This document shows positions 1 to 8,078 of a stretch of DNA of 64,000 nt, piece after piece; the first letter of the stretch is position 1, and every line of letters starts with the position of its first letter. Source of the stretch: Streptomyces sp. NBC_00878 (lineage in GTDB: Bacteria > Actinomycetota > Actinomycetes > Streptomycetales > Streptomycetaceae). Both the position numbers and the translations under genes were made by a program. Where the stretch lies: NCBI RefSeq assembly GCF_026341515.1, contig NZ_JAPEOK010000001.1, positions 1,798,001 to 1,862,000 on the forward strand, read 5' to 3'. A model generated the notes under the pieces. That model was given only the letters and a program-made list of their open reading frames with translations, did no database searches and was not told the DNA's origin.

Positions 1-1
1 G

Positions 2-664
2 GCGCTGCGGCACCGCCTCCCGCTCGCCGTGCTGCCCGGCGGCACGCTCAACCACTTCGCGCAGGACCTGGGCGTGGAGGACGTACGCGACCTGAGCCGG
101 GCCCTGCGGGCGGGCGATGCCGTACGCGTCGACGTGGGCAGTTTCTCCTCCGGCGACACCGAGGGCTGCTTCCTCAACACGTGCAGTCTGGGCGTCTATC
201 CGGAGCTGGTGCGTGAGCGGGACCGCTGGTCGAAGCGGATCGGCGGCTGGCCCGCGGGCGTGGTCGCGACCCTGCGCGTGCTGCGCGCCGACCGGCACCC
301 CCTGCGGGCCGAACTCAGCGGTGAGGAGCGCCCGTTGTGGCTCCTGTTCGCCGGCAACGGCATGTACCACCGGATGGGCCCGGTGCCCGCCCGCCGCTAC
401 GACCTCGCGGACGGCCGCCTGGACGTCCGGGTGGTGCACGGGGGCCGCTTCCCGGCCGTACGCCTCTTCGCCGCGGCCGTCGCCGGTCCGCTGACCCGCT
501 CCCCGGTGCACGCCGCGGTCCAGGTCGGCGCACTCCGCGTGGACGGCGTCGAGCCCGGCACCCCGCTGGCGTACGACGGTGAAGTCACCACGGTGGACGG
601 CGAGGTGACACTGCGAAAGCTGCCCGAGGCCCTGACGGTGTACCGGCCGCTGCGGCACCACTGA
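2..664 (+). CDS. Diacylglycerol kinase-family lipid kinase, 3' part (5' end outside window)
   Basis: The reading frame is already open at base 2, so the N-terminus lies outside the window and only about 220 C-terminal residues are seen. The segment LPGGTLNHFAQDLG matches the conserved GGTxNxxA nucleotide-binding loop of the DAGK/YegS lipid kinase catalytic domain. The rest is the C-terminal beta-rich domain, ending near YDGEVTTVDGEVTL, which resembles the DGE motif of the family. The enzyme would phosphorylate a membrane lipid such as diacylglycerol on the cytoplasmic face, and substrate cannot be read from sequence. The GTG at 29 is an internal codon inside the conserved loop, not the start. 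A fused N-terminal phosphatase domain, known in some actinobacterial members, cannot be excluded. Confidence 0.8.
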   Translation, partial: ALRHRLPLAVLPGGTLNHFAQDLGVEDVRDLSRALRAGDAVRVDVGSFSSGDTEGCFLNTCSLGVYPELVRERDRWSKRIGGWPAGVVATLRVLRADRHPLRAELSGEERPLWLLFAGNGMYHRMGPVPARRYDLADGRLDVRVVHGGRFPAVRLFAAAVAGPLTRSPVHAAVQVGALRVDGVEPGTPLAYDGEVTTVDGEVTLRKLPEALTVYRPLRHH

Positions 665-835
665 TCGCCCACCCCTGATCACCCACCGCCATTCACTCGT
701 CAGTCCACATGGCAAGACGCGGGTCTCATCATTCGGCATGGCGGCGTACGGTGACAGGTATCGCTCGCGGAGCGGCTCCGCAGGCCCGGCCCGGTCGAGG
801 GTCACGAGTCGAGGTTACGAAGGGATGGGGACGCC

Positions 836-1651
836 ATGTCGAAGGAGACCGCCGTCTACACGCACGGCCACCACGAGTCCGTGCTGCGCTCGCACACCTG
901 GCGCACGGCCGCCAACTCGGCGGCCTACCTCCTGCCCTCGCTGAAGCCGCACATGAAGATCCTGGACATCGGATGCGGGCCCGGGACCATCACCGCCGAC
1001 CTGGCGGAACTGGTCCCGGACGGACACGTCACCGCCGTCGACCACGCACCCGGCATCCTGGACCAGGCCCGGTCCACGGCGGCCGAACGCGGCCTGGAGA
1101 ACGTCGAGTTCGCGGTCGCGGACGTCCACGCGCTGGAGTACCCGGACGACACCTTCTGCATCGTCCACGCGCACCAGGTGCTCCAGCACGTGGGCGACCC
1201 GGTGCAGGCGCTGCGCGAGATGTACCGGGTCACGAAGCCGGGCGGCTTCGTGGCCGTCCGCGACGGGGACTACGCGGCGATGACCTGGTACCCGCCATCG
1301 CCGGGCATGGACGACTGGCTGGACCTCTACCGGCGCGTGGCCCGCGCGAACGGCGGTGAGCCGGACGCCGGGCGGCGTCTCAAGTCCTGGGCGCTGACGG
1401 CCGGTTTCACCGACGTCACCGCCTCGTCGAGCACCTGGTGCTACGCCACCGCCGACGAACGCGCCTGGTGGAGCGGCCTGTGGGCGGACCGTACGGTCGC
1501 CTCCGCGTACGCGGACCGCGCCACGGAGGGCGGTCACGCGACGGCGGAGCAGTTGGACGCGGTCTCGGAGGCGTGGCGGGCGTGGGGGCGGCAGGAGGAC
1601 GGGTGGTTCTCGGTCCTGCACGGGGAAATTCTCTGCCGGAAACCGGTCTGA
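836..1651 (+). CDS. Class I SAM-dependent methyltransferase (UbiE/MenG-like)
   Basis: A 271-residue cytoplasmic protein. The SAM-binding motif I ILDIGCGPGT lies near residue 42, an acidic motif II-like VTAVDHA follows about 25 residues on, and LREMYRVTKPGGFVAVRDGDY is the typical post-motif strand region. Length and order fit methyltransferase type 11/31 proteins annotated UbiE or MenG-like in actinomycetes, but nothing shows a quinone substrate, so it is safest called a small-molecule methyltransferase. The ATG at 836 follows a GGGGACGCC purine-rich stretch that can serve as ribosome binding site. It is convergent with the transketolase gene, with about 145 bases and no obvious terminator between them. 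Confidence 0.85.
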   Translation: MSKETAVYTHGHHESVLRSHTWRTAANSAAYLLPSLKPHMKILDIGCGPGTITADLAELVPDGHVTAVDHAPGILDQARSTAAERGLENVEFAVADVHALEYPDDTFCIVHAHQVLQHVGDPVQALREMYRVTKPGGFVAVRDGDYAAMTWYPPSPGMDDWLDLYRRVARANGGEPDAGRRLKSWALTAGFTDVTASSSTWCYATADERAWWSGLWADRTVASAYADRATEGGHATAEQLDAVSEAWRAWGRQEDGWFSVLHGEILCRKPV

Positions 1652-1796
1652 TTTCCGCGCTCCGGGAAACCTTCTGCGTGAACCGGGGCCCGCCGAGCCC
1701 GTCTCCGGCCGGTGCACCTCGACCGCGCGCCGACCGGCCCGCACGGACCGTGTACCGGCCATGGTCACTCCTTCCGGGCCTGCGGTGCGGCGCGGG

Positions 1797-3644
1797 TCAG
1801 CGCACGACCGCGTGTTCCACCAGCAGCTTCGCCGAGGCCGCGATCGACTCGGCGTCGATGCCGACGGCGTGCAACTGCTCGTCGGGCGTGGCCGAGCCGG
1901 GCATCGTACGCACGGCGAGGCGGACCAGGCGGGGCGTGGGGCGGCCGTCGATGAAGGCGTCGAGGACCGCGTCGCCGAGGCCGCCCTCCTCGTGGTGGTC
2001 CTCCACGGTCAGCAGGCAGCCGGTGTGCTCGGCGGCCTCGCGCAGGGCGAGCCGGTCGACGGGCTTGACCGAGTACAGGTCGATGACCTGCACGGAGATG
2101 CCGTCGGCGGCCAGCGCGTCCGCGGCCTTCAGCGCCTCGTGCACGCTCACTCCGGCGGCGACGACGGTCAGCCGGTCCTGCGGGGAGACCCGCAGCACCT
2201 TGCTGCCGCCGACCGGGAACTCCTCGTTCGGGCCGTACAGGACCGGCATCTCGCCACGCGAGGTCCGCAGATAGCGGACGCCCTCGCAGCCCGCCATCGT
2301 GGCGACGAGCTTGGCCGTCTGGTTGGCGTCGCACGGATACAGCACGGTCGAGCCGTGCACCGCCCGGAACATCGCCAGGTCCTCAAGACCCATCTGCGAG
2401 GGCCCGTCCTGGCCGATCGCGACACCCGCGTGAGAGCCGACGAGGTTGATACCGGCCCCGCTGACGGACGCCATCCGGACGAAGTCGTGGGCGCGCGTGA
2501 GGAACGCGGCGAAGGTCGACACGTACGGCACCCAGCCGCGCGCGGCGAGCCCCACCGCCGCCGCGACGAGCTGCTGTTCGGCGATGTAGCACTCGAAGAA
2601 CCGGTCGGGGTGCTCCTTCGCGAAGAACTCGGCGCGCGTCGAGTCGCTCACCTCGCCGTCGAGAGCGACGACGTCCCCGCGCGCGGTGCCGAGCGCGGCG
2701 AGTGCCTGCCCGTACGCGTCACGGGTGGCGACCGAGTCGCCGGTCTCGTAGCGCGGCAGTTCCAGGTGTCCGGCGCGTACGGCGTGCAGCATCCGGGCAG
2801 GGGGCGGCGGCTGGACCTCGACGCGGAGGTCGCGCACCCCGCCGAGTTCCTCGATGGCCTCGTCGGCGTCGGGCAGCGGCTTGCCGTGCAGGCCCTCGCG
2901 GTCCTGGACGGATGCGACGCCCTTGCCCTTGAGGGTGCGGGCGAGGATCGCGGTGGGCTGTCCGACGGTGGAGGCCGCCTCGCCGTACGCGCGGTCGATC
3001 GCGTCCACGTCATGGCCGTCGACCTCGATGGTGTGCCAGCCGAAGGCATGGAAGCGGCGGGCGTACGCGTCGAGGTCGTGGCCGTGCCGGGTGGGGCCGC
3101 GCTGGCCGAGCCGGTTGACGTCCACGATCGCGGTGAGGTTGTCGAGGTGCTCGTATCCGGCGTGCTCGGCCGCCTCCCACACGGACCCCTCGGCCAGCTC
3201 GCTGTCGCCGCACAGCACCCACACGCGATAGCCGACCCGGTCGAGCCGCTTGCCGGACAGCGCGATGCCCACGCCGACGGGGAGCCCCTGCCCGAGCGAC
3301 CCGGTAGCCGTCTCCACCCACGGCAGCCGGCGCGGTGTCGGGTGCCCTTCGAGGCGGCTGCCGAGCTTGCGGAACGTCATCAGCTCGGTGTCGTTGAGCG
3401 CCCCGGCCGCCTTGTACGCGGCGTACAGCAGCGGTGAGGCGTGGCCCTTGGAGAGGATGAAGCGGTCGTTGCCGGGGTGGGCGGGACGGTCGAAGTCGTA
3501 GCGCAGATGGTGGGCGAACAGGACCGCCAGGAGGTCGGCGGCGGACATCGAGGACGTGGGGTGCCCGGATCCCGCCGCGGCGGCGGCCCGCACACTGTCC
3601 ACACGCAACTGCTGCCCCAGTTCGGTGAGTTGACGGGTGTTCAT
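1797..3644 (-). CDS. tkt: Transketolase
   Basis: A 615-residue thiamine-diphosphate enzyme of the pentose phosphate pathway, transferring two-carbon ketol units between sugar phosphates. The N-terminal half shows SGHPTSSMSAADLLAVLF, the ThDP/Mg motif GDSELAEGSVWEAAEHAG and a KGHASP loop. The middle pyrimidine-binding domain has YVSTFAAFLTRAHD and ends in the C-terminal transketolase domain. It is somewhat shorter than the classic 660-700-residue enzyme, matching the short actinobacterial/archaeal-like form in one chain. The ATG at 3644 has a GGAGA ribosome binding site. The frame stays open upstream by high G+C alone, with nothing conserved there. A second housekeeping copy is expected elsewhere in a Streptomyces genome. 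Confidence 0.93.
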   Translation of the reverse strand: MNTRQLTELGQQLRVDSVRAAAAAGSGHPTSSMSAADLLAVLFAHHLRYDFDRPAHPGNDRFILSKGHASPLLYAAYKAAGALNDTELMTFRKLGSRLEGHPTPRRLPWVETATGSLGQGLPVGVGIALSGKRLDRVGYRVWVLCGDSELAEGSVWEAAEHAGYEHLDNLTAIVDVNRLGQRGPTRHGHDLDAYARRFHAFGWHTIEVDGHDVDAIDRAYGEAASTVGQPTAILARTLKGKGVASVQDREGLHGKPLPDADEAIEELGGVRDLRVEVQPPPPARMLHAVRAGHLELPRYETGDSVATRDAYGQALAALGTARGDVVALDGEVSDSTRAEFFAKEHPDRFFECYIAEQQLVAAAVGLAARGWVPYVSTFAAFLTRAHDFVRMASVSGAGINLVGSHAGVAIGQDGPSQMGLEDLAMFRAVHGSTVLYPCDANQTAKLVATMAGCEGVRYLRTSRGEMPVLYGPNEEFPVGGSKVLRVSPQDRLTVVAAGVSVHEALKAADALAADGISVQVIDLYSVKPVDRLALREAAEHTGCLLTVEDHHEEGGLGDAVLDAFIDGRPTPRLVRLAVRTMPGSATPDEQLHAVGIDAESIAASAKLLVEHAVVR

Positions 3645-4049
3645 GACTCTCCTTCCACGGGGCTGCGGCAGGGCCGCGAGGCGTCGGGCTGCCAGGGGCC
3701 GCGCCCGCCTGCCCGGGGCGAGCGCCTCCGGCGGAGTCGATCGTTCGGGGGCTTTCCGCGTCCCCCTGGCCGGGACGCCCAAACGTCGGTGTCCCCACCG
3801 ACGACGTTTCGCACCGGGCGACCACTCGGCGGGCCAGTGGTCGGTGGTCACGGGGACCGGTCGGGCGCGGTTCCGGCCGCGCGGTTCCGCGGCCGGGTGA
3901 TCCGTGCCCGGACCGGCGTCTCCTCCCCAATTGTCCGGGGCGCGGCCCGTCACCGCATCCCCCGCGACGGAGGCGCACCGGTTGGGTACGCCTCCGCGGG
4001 TCGGCGGGGCCGGTGCTACGCCTCCCCGGGGCACCCCGCTCACACCCAC
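3645..4049. other. Divergent intergenic region
   Basis: About 400 bases separate the start of the transketolase gene (minus) from the VOC-family gene (plus). Open frames cross it on both strands, but none shows conserved sequence, a plausible ribosome binding site or codon structure distinct from random high-G+C DNA. The only signal I can support is the TAGGCT -10 box next to the VOC gene. Confidence 0.6.
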
Positions 4050-4055
4050 TAGGCT
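4050..4055 (+). promoter_or_regulatory. -10 box of a leaderless transcript
   Basis: TAGGCT fits the actinobacterial TAnnnT -10 consensus and lies 7 bases before the ATG at 4063. That spacing places transcription initiation at the start codon, and there is no Shine-Dalgarno sequence in front of the gene. No convincing -35 is visible. Confidence 0.55.
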
Positions 4056-4062
4056 CGTCCGC

Positions 4063-4416
4063 ATGGACATTCTGGGAGCCACGCTGCGCATCTGCGTCGA
4101 CGACCTGGAGACTGCGGTCCCCTTCTACGAGAAGCTGGCGGGCGGACCGGCGCTCCGCTTCGAGCGAGGCGGCGTCTCCGTCGCCGCCGTCGGCTGCTTC
4201 TTGCTGATGAGCGGACCGGAGTCGGAGCTGGAGGTGCTCCGCAAGGTCTCGGCGACCATCGCCGTGAAGGACGTCGACGAAGCCCACCGGGTCCTCACCG
4301 ACTCGGGAGCCCGCGTCCTGGCGGGCCCGGTGGCAACCCCCGTCGGCCGCAACCTGATCGCGATGCACCCGGACGGCTACGTGTACGAGTACGTGGACCG
4401 CCGCGCGGCCGAGTAG
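4063..4416 (+). CDS. VOC-family (glyoxalase-fold) protein
   Basis: A 117-residue single-domain protein of the vicinal oxygen chelate superfamily. It begins MDILGATLRICVDDLETAVPFYEKL, the usual first beta-alpha unit of a VOC half-module, and ends with NLIAMHPDGYVYEYVDRR, resembling the last metal-ligand strand. Members include glyoxalases, fosfomycin-resistance enzymes and bleomycin-binding proteins, and nothing here selects one. The ATG was chosen because the leaderless -10 box points to it. The gene is divergent from transketolase and convergent with the DUF5107 gene 23 bases downstream. Confidence 0.8.
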   Translation: MDILGATLRICVDDLETAVPFYEKLAGGPALRFERGGVSVAAVGCFLLMSGPESELEVLRKVSATIAVKDVDEAHRVLTDSGARVLAGPVATPVGRNLIAMHPDGYVYEYVDRRAAE

Positions 4417-4439
4417 GCCACCCGGCGCCCACGCCCAAG

Positions 4440-6458
4440 TCACCCCGCGCTGTCGGCGCCGGGCGGTCGCATCCGGAAGTCGTAGCGCTCGGGCAGCGGT
4501 TCGTCGGTGATCCGGGACCAGAGCAGCCCGATCGCCTCGGCTCCTTCACGCAGGTCGGCCACCTCGAAGCCCGCGTCGAAGACGGCCCGTGCCGCGTCCT
4601 TGTCACCCTCGGCGAGCAGCAACTCCGCCTCGATCAGCTTGAACCGGCCGCGAATGGGGGTACCTCCCACGCCCTTAAGGCAGTGGGGGAGGGTCACCGG
4701 GCGCAGCCGCTCCCACACGGAGCGCGCGTCCGCCGTGCGCCGCACCGCGAGGAGCGCGGCGATCGTCTCCCGCCCGAGCGCGGCCGTGGCGGCCGTCCAG
4801 GCCTCCCCGTCGTCGCGCCGCTCCCGGCACAGGTCGTCGAAGGCGTCCGCGTACCGGTCGGCGGCCCGCTCCCGGTTGCCCGCCTCCTGGTCGGCGACGG
4901 CGAGACAGCGCAGCAACGGCCAGAGGGACGGGGCGAGTTCAAGCGCCCGCTCCCAGCTGCGTACGGCCTGCGCCCGGTCACCGGAGTGCCACTGGGCGAC
5001 CCCCAGGTGGTACTCGGCGAGCGGCTTCGCGGGCGCCGTCTCCAGCATGTCCCGCCAGTGCCGGGCGACGAGCGTCTCCCCGGGCGGTGCCACCCGGCGC
5101 GGCTCCGGGAAGGCCCCGGACCGGAGCAACTCAGCCCAGGGTGCCTGCGCGTCCCCGAGCGTGGCCTCCTCGAAGGGCGTACCGGGCAACTTCAGTGCAC
5201 CGCACAGGACTTCGAGCGCGCCCCAGCCCGATCCGACGGCGAGGACCTCACCGGGTTCGGTGTCGGCGGACGCCCGCCAGTTCTCGTACGCGGTCTCGAA
5301 CTCCCCGCGCGGCAGCACCTGTTGGAGCCGGTCGGCGACACCGGAACGCGCTGCGGCCCAGTCGGTGCCGTGCACGGTCTCGGCGTCGGCCGTCAGCGGG
5401 CCGTACGCCTCCAGCCACGCCACCTCGCTCTCCGCTTCGAGGCGGCCGTGTTCCAACTGGGTGCGGGCGAGCCCGGCCTGGATCTCGCAGTAGCCGCCGG
5501 TGCCGGGCTCGGTGAGCCACTCCTGCCAGCGCCGCCCGCCGGTACCGGACCCCCACACGAAGAGCTTGCGTCCGCGGAGCACGTCGGTGGACGTCTGCAC
5601 GAGCCCCTGCCCGGTCTCGTCCAGGGCGGCGATCCAGCGCCGCTGCCCATCGGGCACCTCGTAGAAGTAGTCGGCCGGGTACTCGCCGCGCGGCGGATAC
5701 GTCCGGTCGACACCCGCGTACGCCGGAACCGGCACCCGGCGCAGCCGTCGCTCGTAGCCGAAGTGCCAGGCCTCCTCGGCGGGTACGAGGACCCGGCGTT
5801 CCTCGGGGACGGCGGTGTTGGACCACCAGTACAGCGGCGCGGCCTTCTCGTGCGGATTGCGGACGCGTACGCCGACGTACAGGAAGTCGGAGCCCTCCGG
5901 CAGCCACAGGTCGACCTGGAACGGCAGGTCGCGCAGCCGTTCCCACTCCCACAGGCGCAGCATCTCGCCGCCGTCGGGCGCGGTGACGCGGGCCGCGTGC
6001 AGGGGTGCGCAGGCGAGGGTCGAGTGGCCGGTGGCGCCGATGTTCCATTCGATGCCGCCGGAGAACCAGGCGCCGTTGAGCGCGAAGTCGGCGGGCTGCA
6101 ACACCGGGTTGCGATAGAGGAGTTCGCGGTCGGACGGCTTGTGGAAGAGGGAGACGACACGGCCGCCGTAGCCGGGCAGCACGGTCGCGCGCAGCCGGTC
6201 GTTCTGGATGACGAGCGCCTCGACCTCACGCGGAGCTCGCGTTCTCCCGTATCCGTCCCGGACGCGCTCGGGCAGGAGGCTGCGCAGCGGCTCGTAGCCG
6301 ATCTGGCGGGCCATGTCGCGGGGCAGGCCCTCGCGTTCCCGCTCGTCCACGTGGTGTGTCTCGTCGAGCGGACGCAGTGGAGGGAGTGGGTTGCTGGGGC
6401 CCAACTCCGCGACCGGAAGCGTCAGTACGTCACGTCGGATGGTCGTCACGTCGACCAT
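4440..6458 (-). CDS. DUF5107 domain protein with C-terminal tetratricopeptide repeats
   Basis: About 672 residues. The N-terminal two-thirds is a DUF5107 region, a large aldose-epimerase-like beta-sandwich; GYGGRVVSLFHKPSDRELLYRNP and GGIEWNIGATGHS are characteristic. The C-terminal third is helical TPR-like sequence such as YHLGVAQWHSGDRAQAVRSWERALELAP. Members are often found with carbohydrate-active genes, and a carbohydrate-binding role is inference. The ATG at 6458 gives MVDVTTIRRDVLTLPVAELG, a sensible beginning; an open extension to 6512 has no conserved features. The segment LPHCLKGVGGTP near residue 595 is encoded by a hairpin repeat that looks inserted in frame (4655-4692). Confidence 0.75.
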   Translation of the reverse strand: MVDVTTIRRDVLTLPVAELGPSNPLPPLRPLDETHHVDEREREGLPRDMARQIGYEPLRSLLPERVRDGYGRTRAPREVEALVIQNDRLRATVLPGYGGRVVSLFHKPSDRELLYRNPVLQPADFALNGAWFSGGIEWNIGATGHSTLACAPLHAARVTAPDGGEMLRLWEWERLRDLPFQVDLWLPEGSDFLYVGVRVRNPHEKAAPLYWWSNTAVPEERRVLVPAEEAWHFGYERRLRRVPVPAYAGVDRTYPPRGEYPADYFYEVPDGQRRWIAALDETGQGLVQTSTDVLRGRKLFVWGSGTGGRRWQEWLTEPGTGGYCEIQAGLARTQLEHGRLEAESEVAWLEAYGPLTADAETVHGTDWAAARSGVADRLQQVLPRGEFETAYENWRASADTEPGEVLAVGSGWGALEVLCGALKLPGTPFEEATLGDAQAPWAELLRSGAFPEPRRVAPPGETLVARHWRDMLETAPAKPLAEYHLGVAQWHSGDRAQAVRSWERALELAPSLWPLLRCLAVADQEAGNRERAADRYADAFDDLCRERRDDGEAWTAATAALGRETIAALLAVRRTADARSVWERLRPVTLPHCLKGVGGTPIRGRFKLIEAELLLAEGDKDAARAVFDAGFEVADLREGAEAIGLLWSRITDEPLPERYDFRMRPPGADSAG
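4655..4692. repeat. Palindromic mini-repeat inserted in a coding sequence
   Basis: The plus strand shows TGGGGGTACCTCCCAC, then a GCCCTTAAGGC core, then AGTGGGGGAGG. The two halves pair into a hairpin around TTAA. A sequence of the same design (TGGGGGT...GAGAGTGGGGGAGG) sits in intergenic DNA at 44523-44564. Here it lies inside the DUF5107 gene and contributes about 13 codons without breaking the frame. That it is a secondary insertion is inference from its repeat nature and odd residue composition. Confidence 0.7.
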
Positions 6459-6498
6459 GGAACAGGGTGGACGGCGAGCCGACCAGGGGCACTCCCGG

Positions 6499-7031
6499 TC
6501 AGGATTGCGCAAAGGCCGCGACGACGATGTCGGCGAGCAGGGCGCCCGCGCTCCCGTCCGGGTCCAGGTCGGGGTCGGGGTCGGGGTCGTAGATGGTGAC
6601 GGTGAAGCCCACGCAGTGCGGGGAGTTCACCAACGGCCGCAGCAGCGCGGTCAGTTCGTCGGGCAGCAGTCCGCCGGGGTCGGGGCTGTCGACGGCGGGC
6701 ATCACGGTCGGGTCGAGCACGTCGGCGTCGAGGTGGACCCAGAAGCCGTCCAGTTCCGGCACGTCGAAGGCCTGGGCGGTGGCCCGCGCCAGGGCGTCGG
6801 CGCCCCACTCGCGCACCTCGCCGACGGTCACCGTGGGGATCTTCAGCGCGGCGAGTTCGGCCCGGTCCTCCTCGAAGGCGTCGCGGATGCCGAAGAACCG
6901 GACGTCCTCGTCCCGCAGATCCGCTGCTCGCGCAGAGCGCCCGCGAGCTTGTAGCAGCCGGGGACGGTGCCCGGGGCCGGCGGGCGAAGGCCCAGGTTCG
7001 ACGGGGCGTCCAGGACGACGAGGTTCCGCAT
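6499..7031 (-). pseudogene. Arginase/agmatinase-family pseudogene with internal deletion and frameshift
   Basis: From ATG 7031 the frame encodes MRNLVVLDAPSNLGLRPPAP and continues to REQRI, a typical N-terminus of actinobacterial arginase-family proteins. Near 6918-6928 homology jumps to another frame beginning LRDEDVRFFGIRDAFEEDRA and running to the end at 6499 with HLDADVLDPTVMPAVDSPDP, the conserved C-terminal manganese motif. The whole remnant spans about 177 codons against 270-300 for the family. The missing middle contains the GGDHS-type and DAHxD metal ligands, so it cannot be active. The joined sites, CTGCGCGAGCAG and CTGCGGGACGAG, are similar, which suggests deletion by recombination between short direct repeats. 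A sequencing error would explain a frameshift but not the lost segment. Confidence 0.85.
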
Positions 7032-7036
7032 GGGAC

Positions 7037-7582
7037 TCACGTTCGAATCATATCGGCGGTGATGGCCCAGCGTTCGTGGTCCCGCCAGGCCCCGTCGATG
7101 AAGAGGAACTCCGGCGAGAAGCCTTCGAGACGGAAGCCGCAGTGGCGGGCCAGGGCGATCGAGGCGGCGTTGTCCGGCTGGACGTTGATCTCCAGCCGGT
7201 GCAGTCCGAGCCTGCCGAACGCGTACCGCACCACCAGGTCGAGCCCCTCCCCCATCAGCCCGCGTCCGGCCGCGTGCGCGAAGGCCCCGTACCCGAGCGC
7301 CCCGCACTGGAAGGCGCCCTCCACGATGTTGTTGATGTTGATGAACCCGGCGATCCCCCCGCCGTCCTTCTCGCAGACGAGGAACCCGGCCTTCGTCGGA
7401 TCCTCGGTCAGCCGTCCCGCGTACGAGGCGTAGGCGACAGCGCTGACCGGCGGGAACAGCCAGGGCTGGTGCAGCCCCTTGCTCTCGCGCACCCGGGCGA
7501 CGAACTCGGCGCAGTCCTCGTGGGTGTAGTGGCGTACACCCACGCGGGAGCCTTCGGCGAGGTATTCGGTGGAGCCATGCAT
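7037..7582 (-). CDS. GNAT-family N-acetyltransferase (RimJ-like)
   Basis: A 181-residue acetyltransferase. It carries the acetyl-CoA-binding core GLMGEGLDLVVRYAFGRLGLHRLEINVQPDNAASIALARHCGF in the order expected for the RimJ/RimL branch (Acetyltransf_3), which acetylates protein N-termini or small amines. The ATG at 7582 was chosen because TACCGT lies 6 bases upstream, the geometry of a leaderless transcript; a longer open frame upstream runs into an intergenic repeat. It ends 5 bases before the arginase remnant begins, so the two may once have formed an operon. Confidence 0.85.
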   Translation of the reverse strand: MHGSTEYLAEGSRVGVRHYTHEDCAEFVARVRESKGLHQPWLFPPVSAVAYASYAGRLTEDPTKAGFLVCEKDGGGIAGFININNIVEGAFQCGALGYGAFAHAAGRGLMGEGLDLVVRYAFGRLGLHRLEINVQPDNAASIALARHCGFRLEGFSPEFLFIDGAWRDHERWAITADMIRT

Positions 7583-7588
7583 CCCGCC

Positions 7589-7594
7589 ACGGTA
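7589..7594 (-). promoter_or_regulatory. -10 box of a leaderless transcript
   Basis: Read on the minus strand this is TACCGT, a TAnnnT -10 element exactly 6 bases before the ATG at 7582. No Shine-Dalgarno sequence is present, and no -35 is evident. Confidence 0.5.
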
Positions 7595-7633
7595 GCGCTC
7601 CGCTGGGAGCGTGGTGATGTGTCCGCGGGTCCG

Positions 7634-7692
7634 GTGGGGGCTGAGCGCGCCCACGCGGCGGAGCCGCATATCGATACAGCCCCGCGCCCCTT
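7634..7692 (-). repeat. Dispersed intergenic repeat, copy 1 of 4
   Basis: On the minus strand this reads GGGGCGCGGGGCTGT, a short variable AT-containing stretch, then GCGGCTCCGCCGCGTGGGCG followed by CGC and AGCCCCC. The same order occurs at 19144-19215, 22787-22858 and, inverted, 44491-44595. Here the variable stretch is ATCGATA and carries no TGTGACA. It adjoins the 36-base palindrome at 7684-7719. Confidence 0.75.
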
Positions 7693-7719
7693 GAGGGGGC
7701 GCGCCCCCTCAAGGGGCGC
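7684..7719 (-). terminator. Perfect 18-bp inverted repeat, terminator candidate
   Basis: The bases form an uninterrupted palindrome centred between 7701 and 7702, with CCCCTTGAGGGGGCG as the left half and its exact complement as the right. It lies 9 bases beyond the stop of the LapA-like gene and upstream of the GNAT gene, so it could end transcription of the former. There is no T-run, as is common for Streptomyces terminators. Confidence 0.55.
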
Positions 7720-7728
7720 CCCGGCCGC

Positions 7729-7977
7729 TCAGCTTCGGCGCCTAATGAAATACGCCCCGCACAGCGAGCCGATCACCGCCGTGGCGAGCAGGGCCATCCA
7801 CAGGGGCATGGTGACCTCGGGGATCAGGAGGCGGATCTTGGTGGCGCGGGTGTTCTCGAAGATGAAGACCAGCCCCAGCACGGCCAGGGCGATGACCGAC
7901 ACCCGCCCGGGCGTCATCAGGTTCCGGCCGCCGGCCTTGCCGCCGCCACCACTGCTCTCCGAGATCTTCGGGCTCAT
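7729..7977 (-). CDS. LapA-domain (DUF1049) small membrane protein
   Basis: An 82-residue protein with a Gly/Lys-rich cytoplasmic N-terminus followed by two predicted membrane segments, about residues 27-42 (VIALAVLGLVFIFENT) and 55-77 (MPLWMALLATAVIGSLCGAYFI), ending in RRRS. This arrangement, including the FxxxNT motif after the first helix, matches the lipopolysaccharide assembly protein A domain family, which is found widely outside LPS-containing bacteria and has no defined role in Actinobacteria. It stands alone between a terminator-like palindrome and the peptidase operon. Confidence 0.8.
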   Translation of the reverse strand: MSPKISESSGGGGKAGGRNLMTPGRVSVIALAVLGLVFIFENTRATKIRLLIPEVTMPLWMALLATAVIGSLCGAYFIRRRS

Positions 7978-8078
7978 GCGATCAGCATGGGCTCGGGAGT
8001 GCGGGGAGCGCGCGGTGAGGGGTTCCTCCGGGTGAGGGAGGGGGTGGACGAAGCGACCCCGGAAGAACCCCTCAGGCG

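Noticed and set aside
1652..1796. Terminator between the convergent methyltransferase and transketolase genes
   Set aside because: Only short, imperfect GC-rich complementarity is visible and there is no T-run.
3645..4091. N-terminal extension of transketolase by about 150 residues
   Set aside because: The extension is not conserved, and the ATG at 3644 has a good ribosome binding site and the family's normal N-terminus.
7025..7050. GTTCGAATC resembling a tRNA T-loop
   Set aside because: No acceptor stem, anticodon arm or D-arm can be folded around it.
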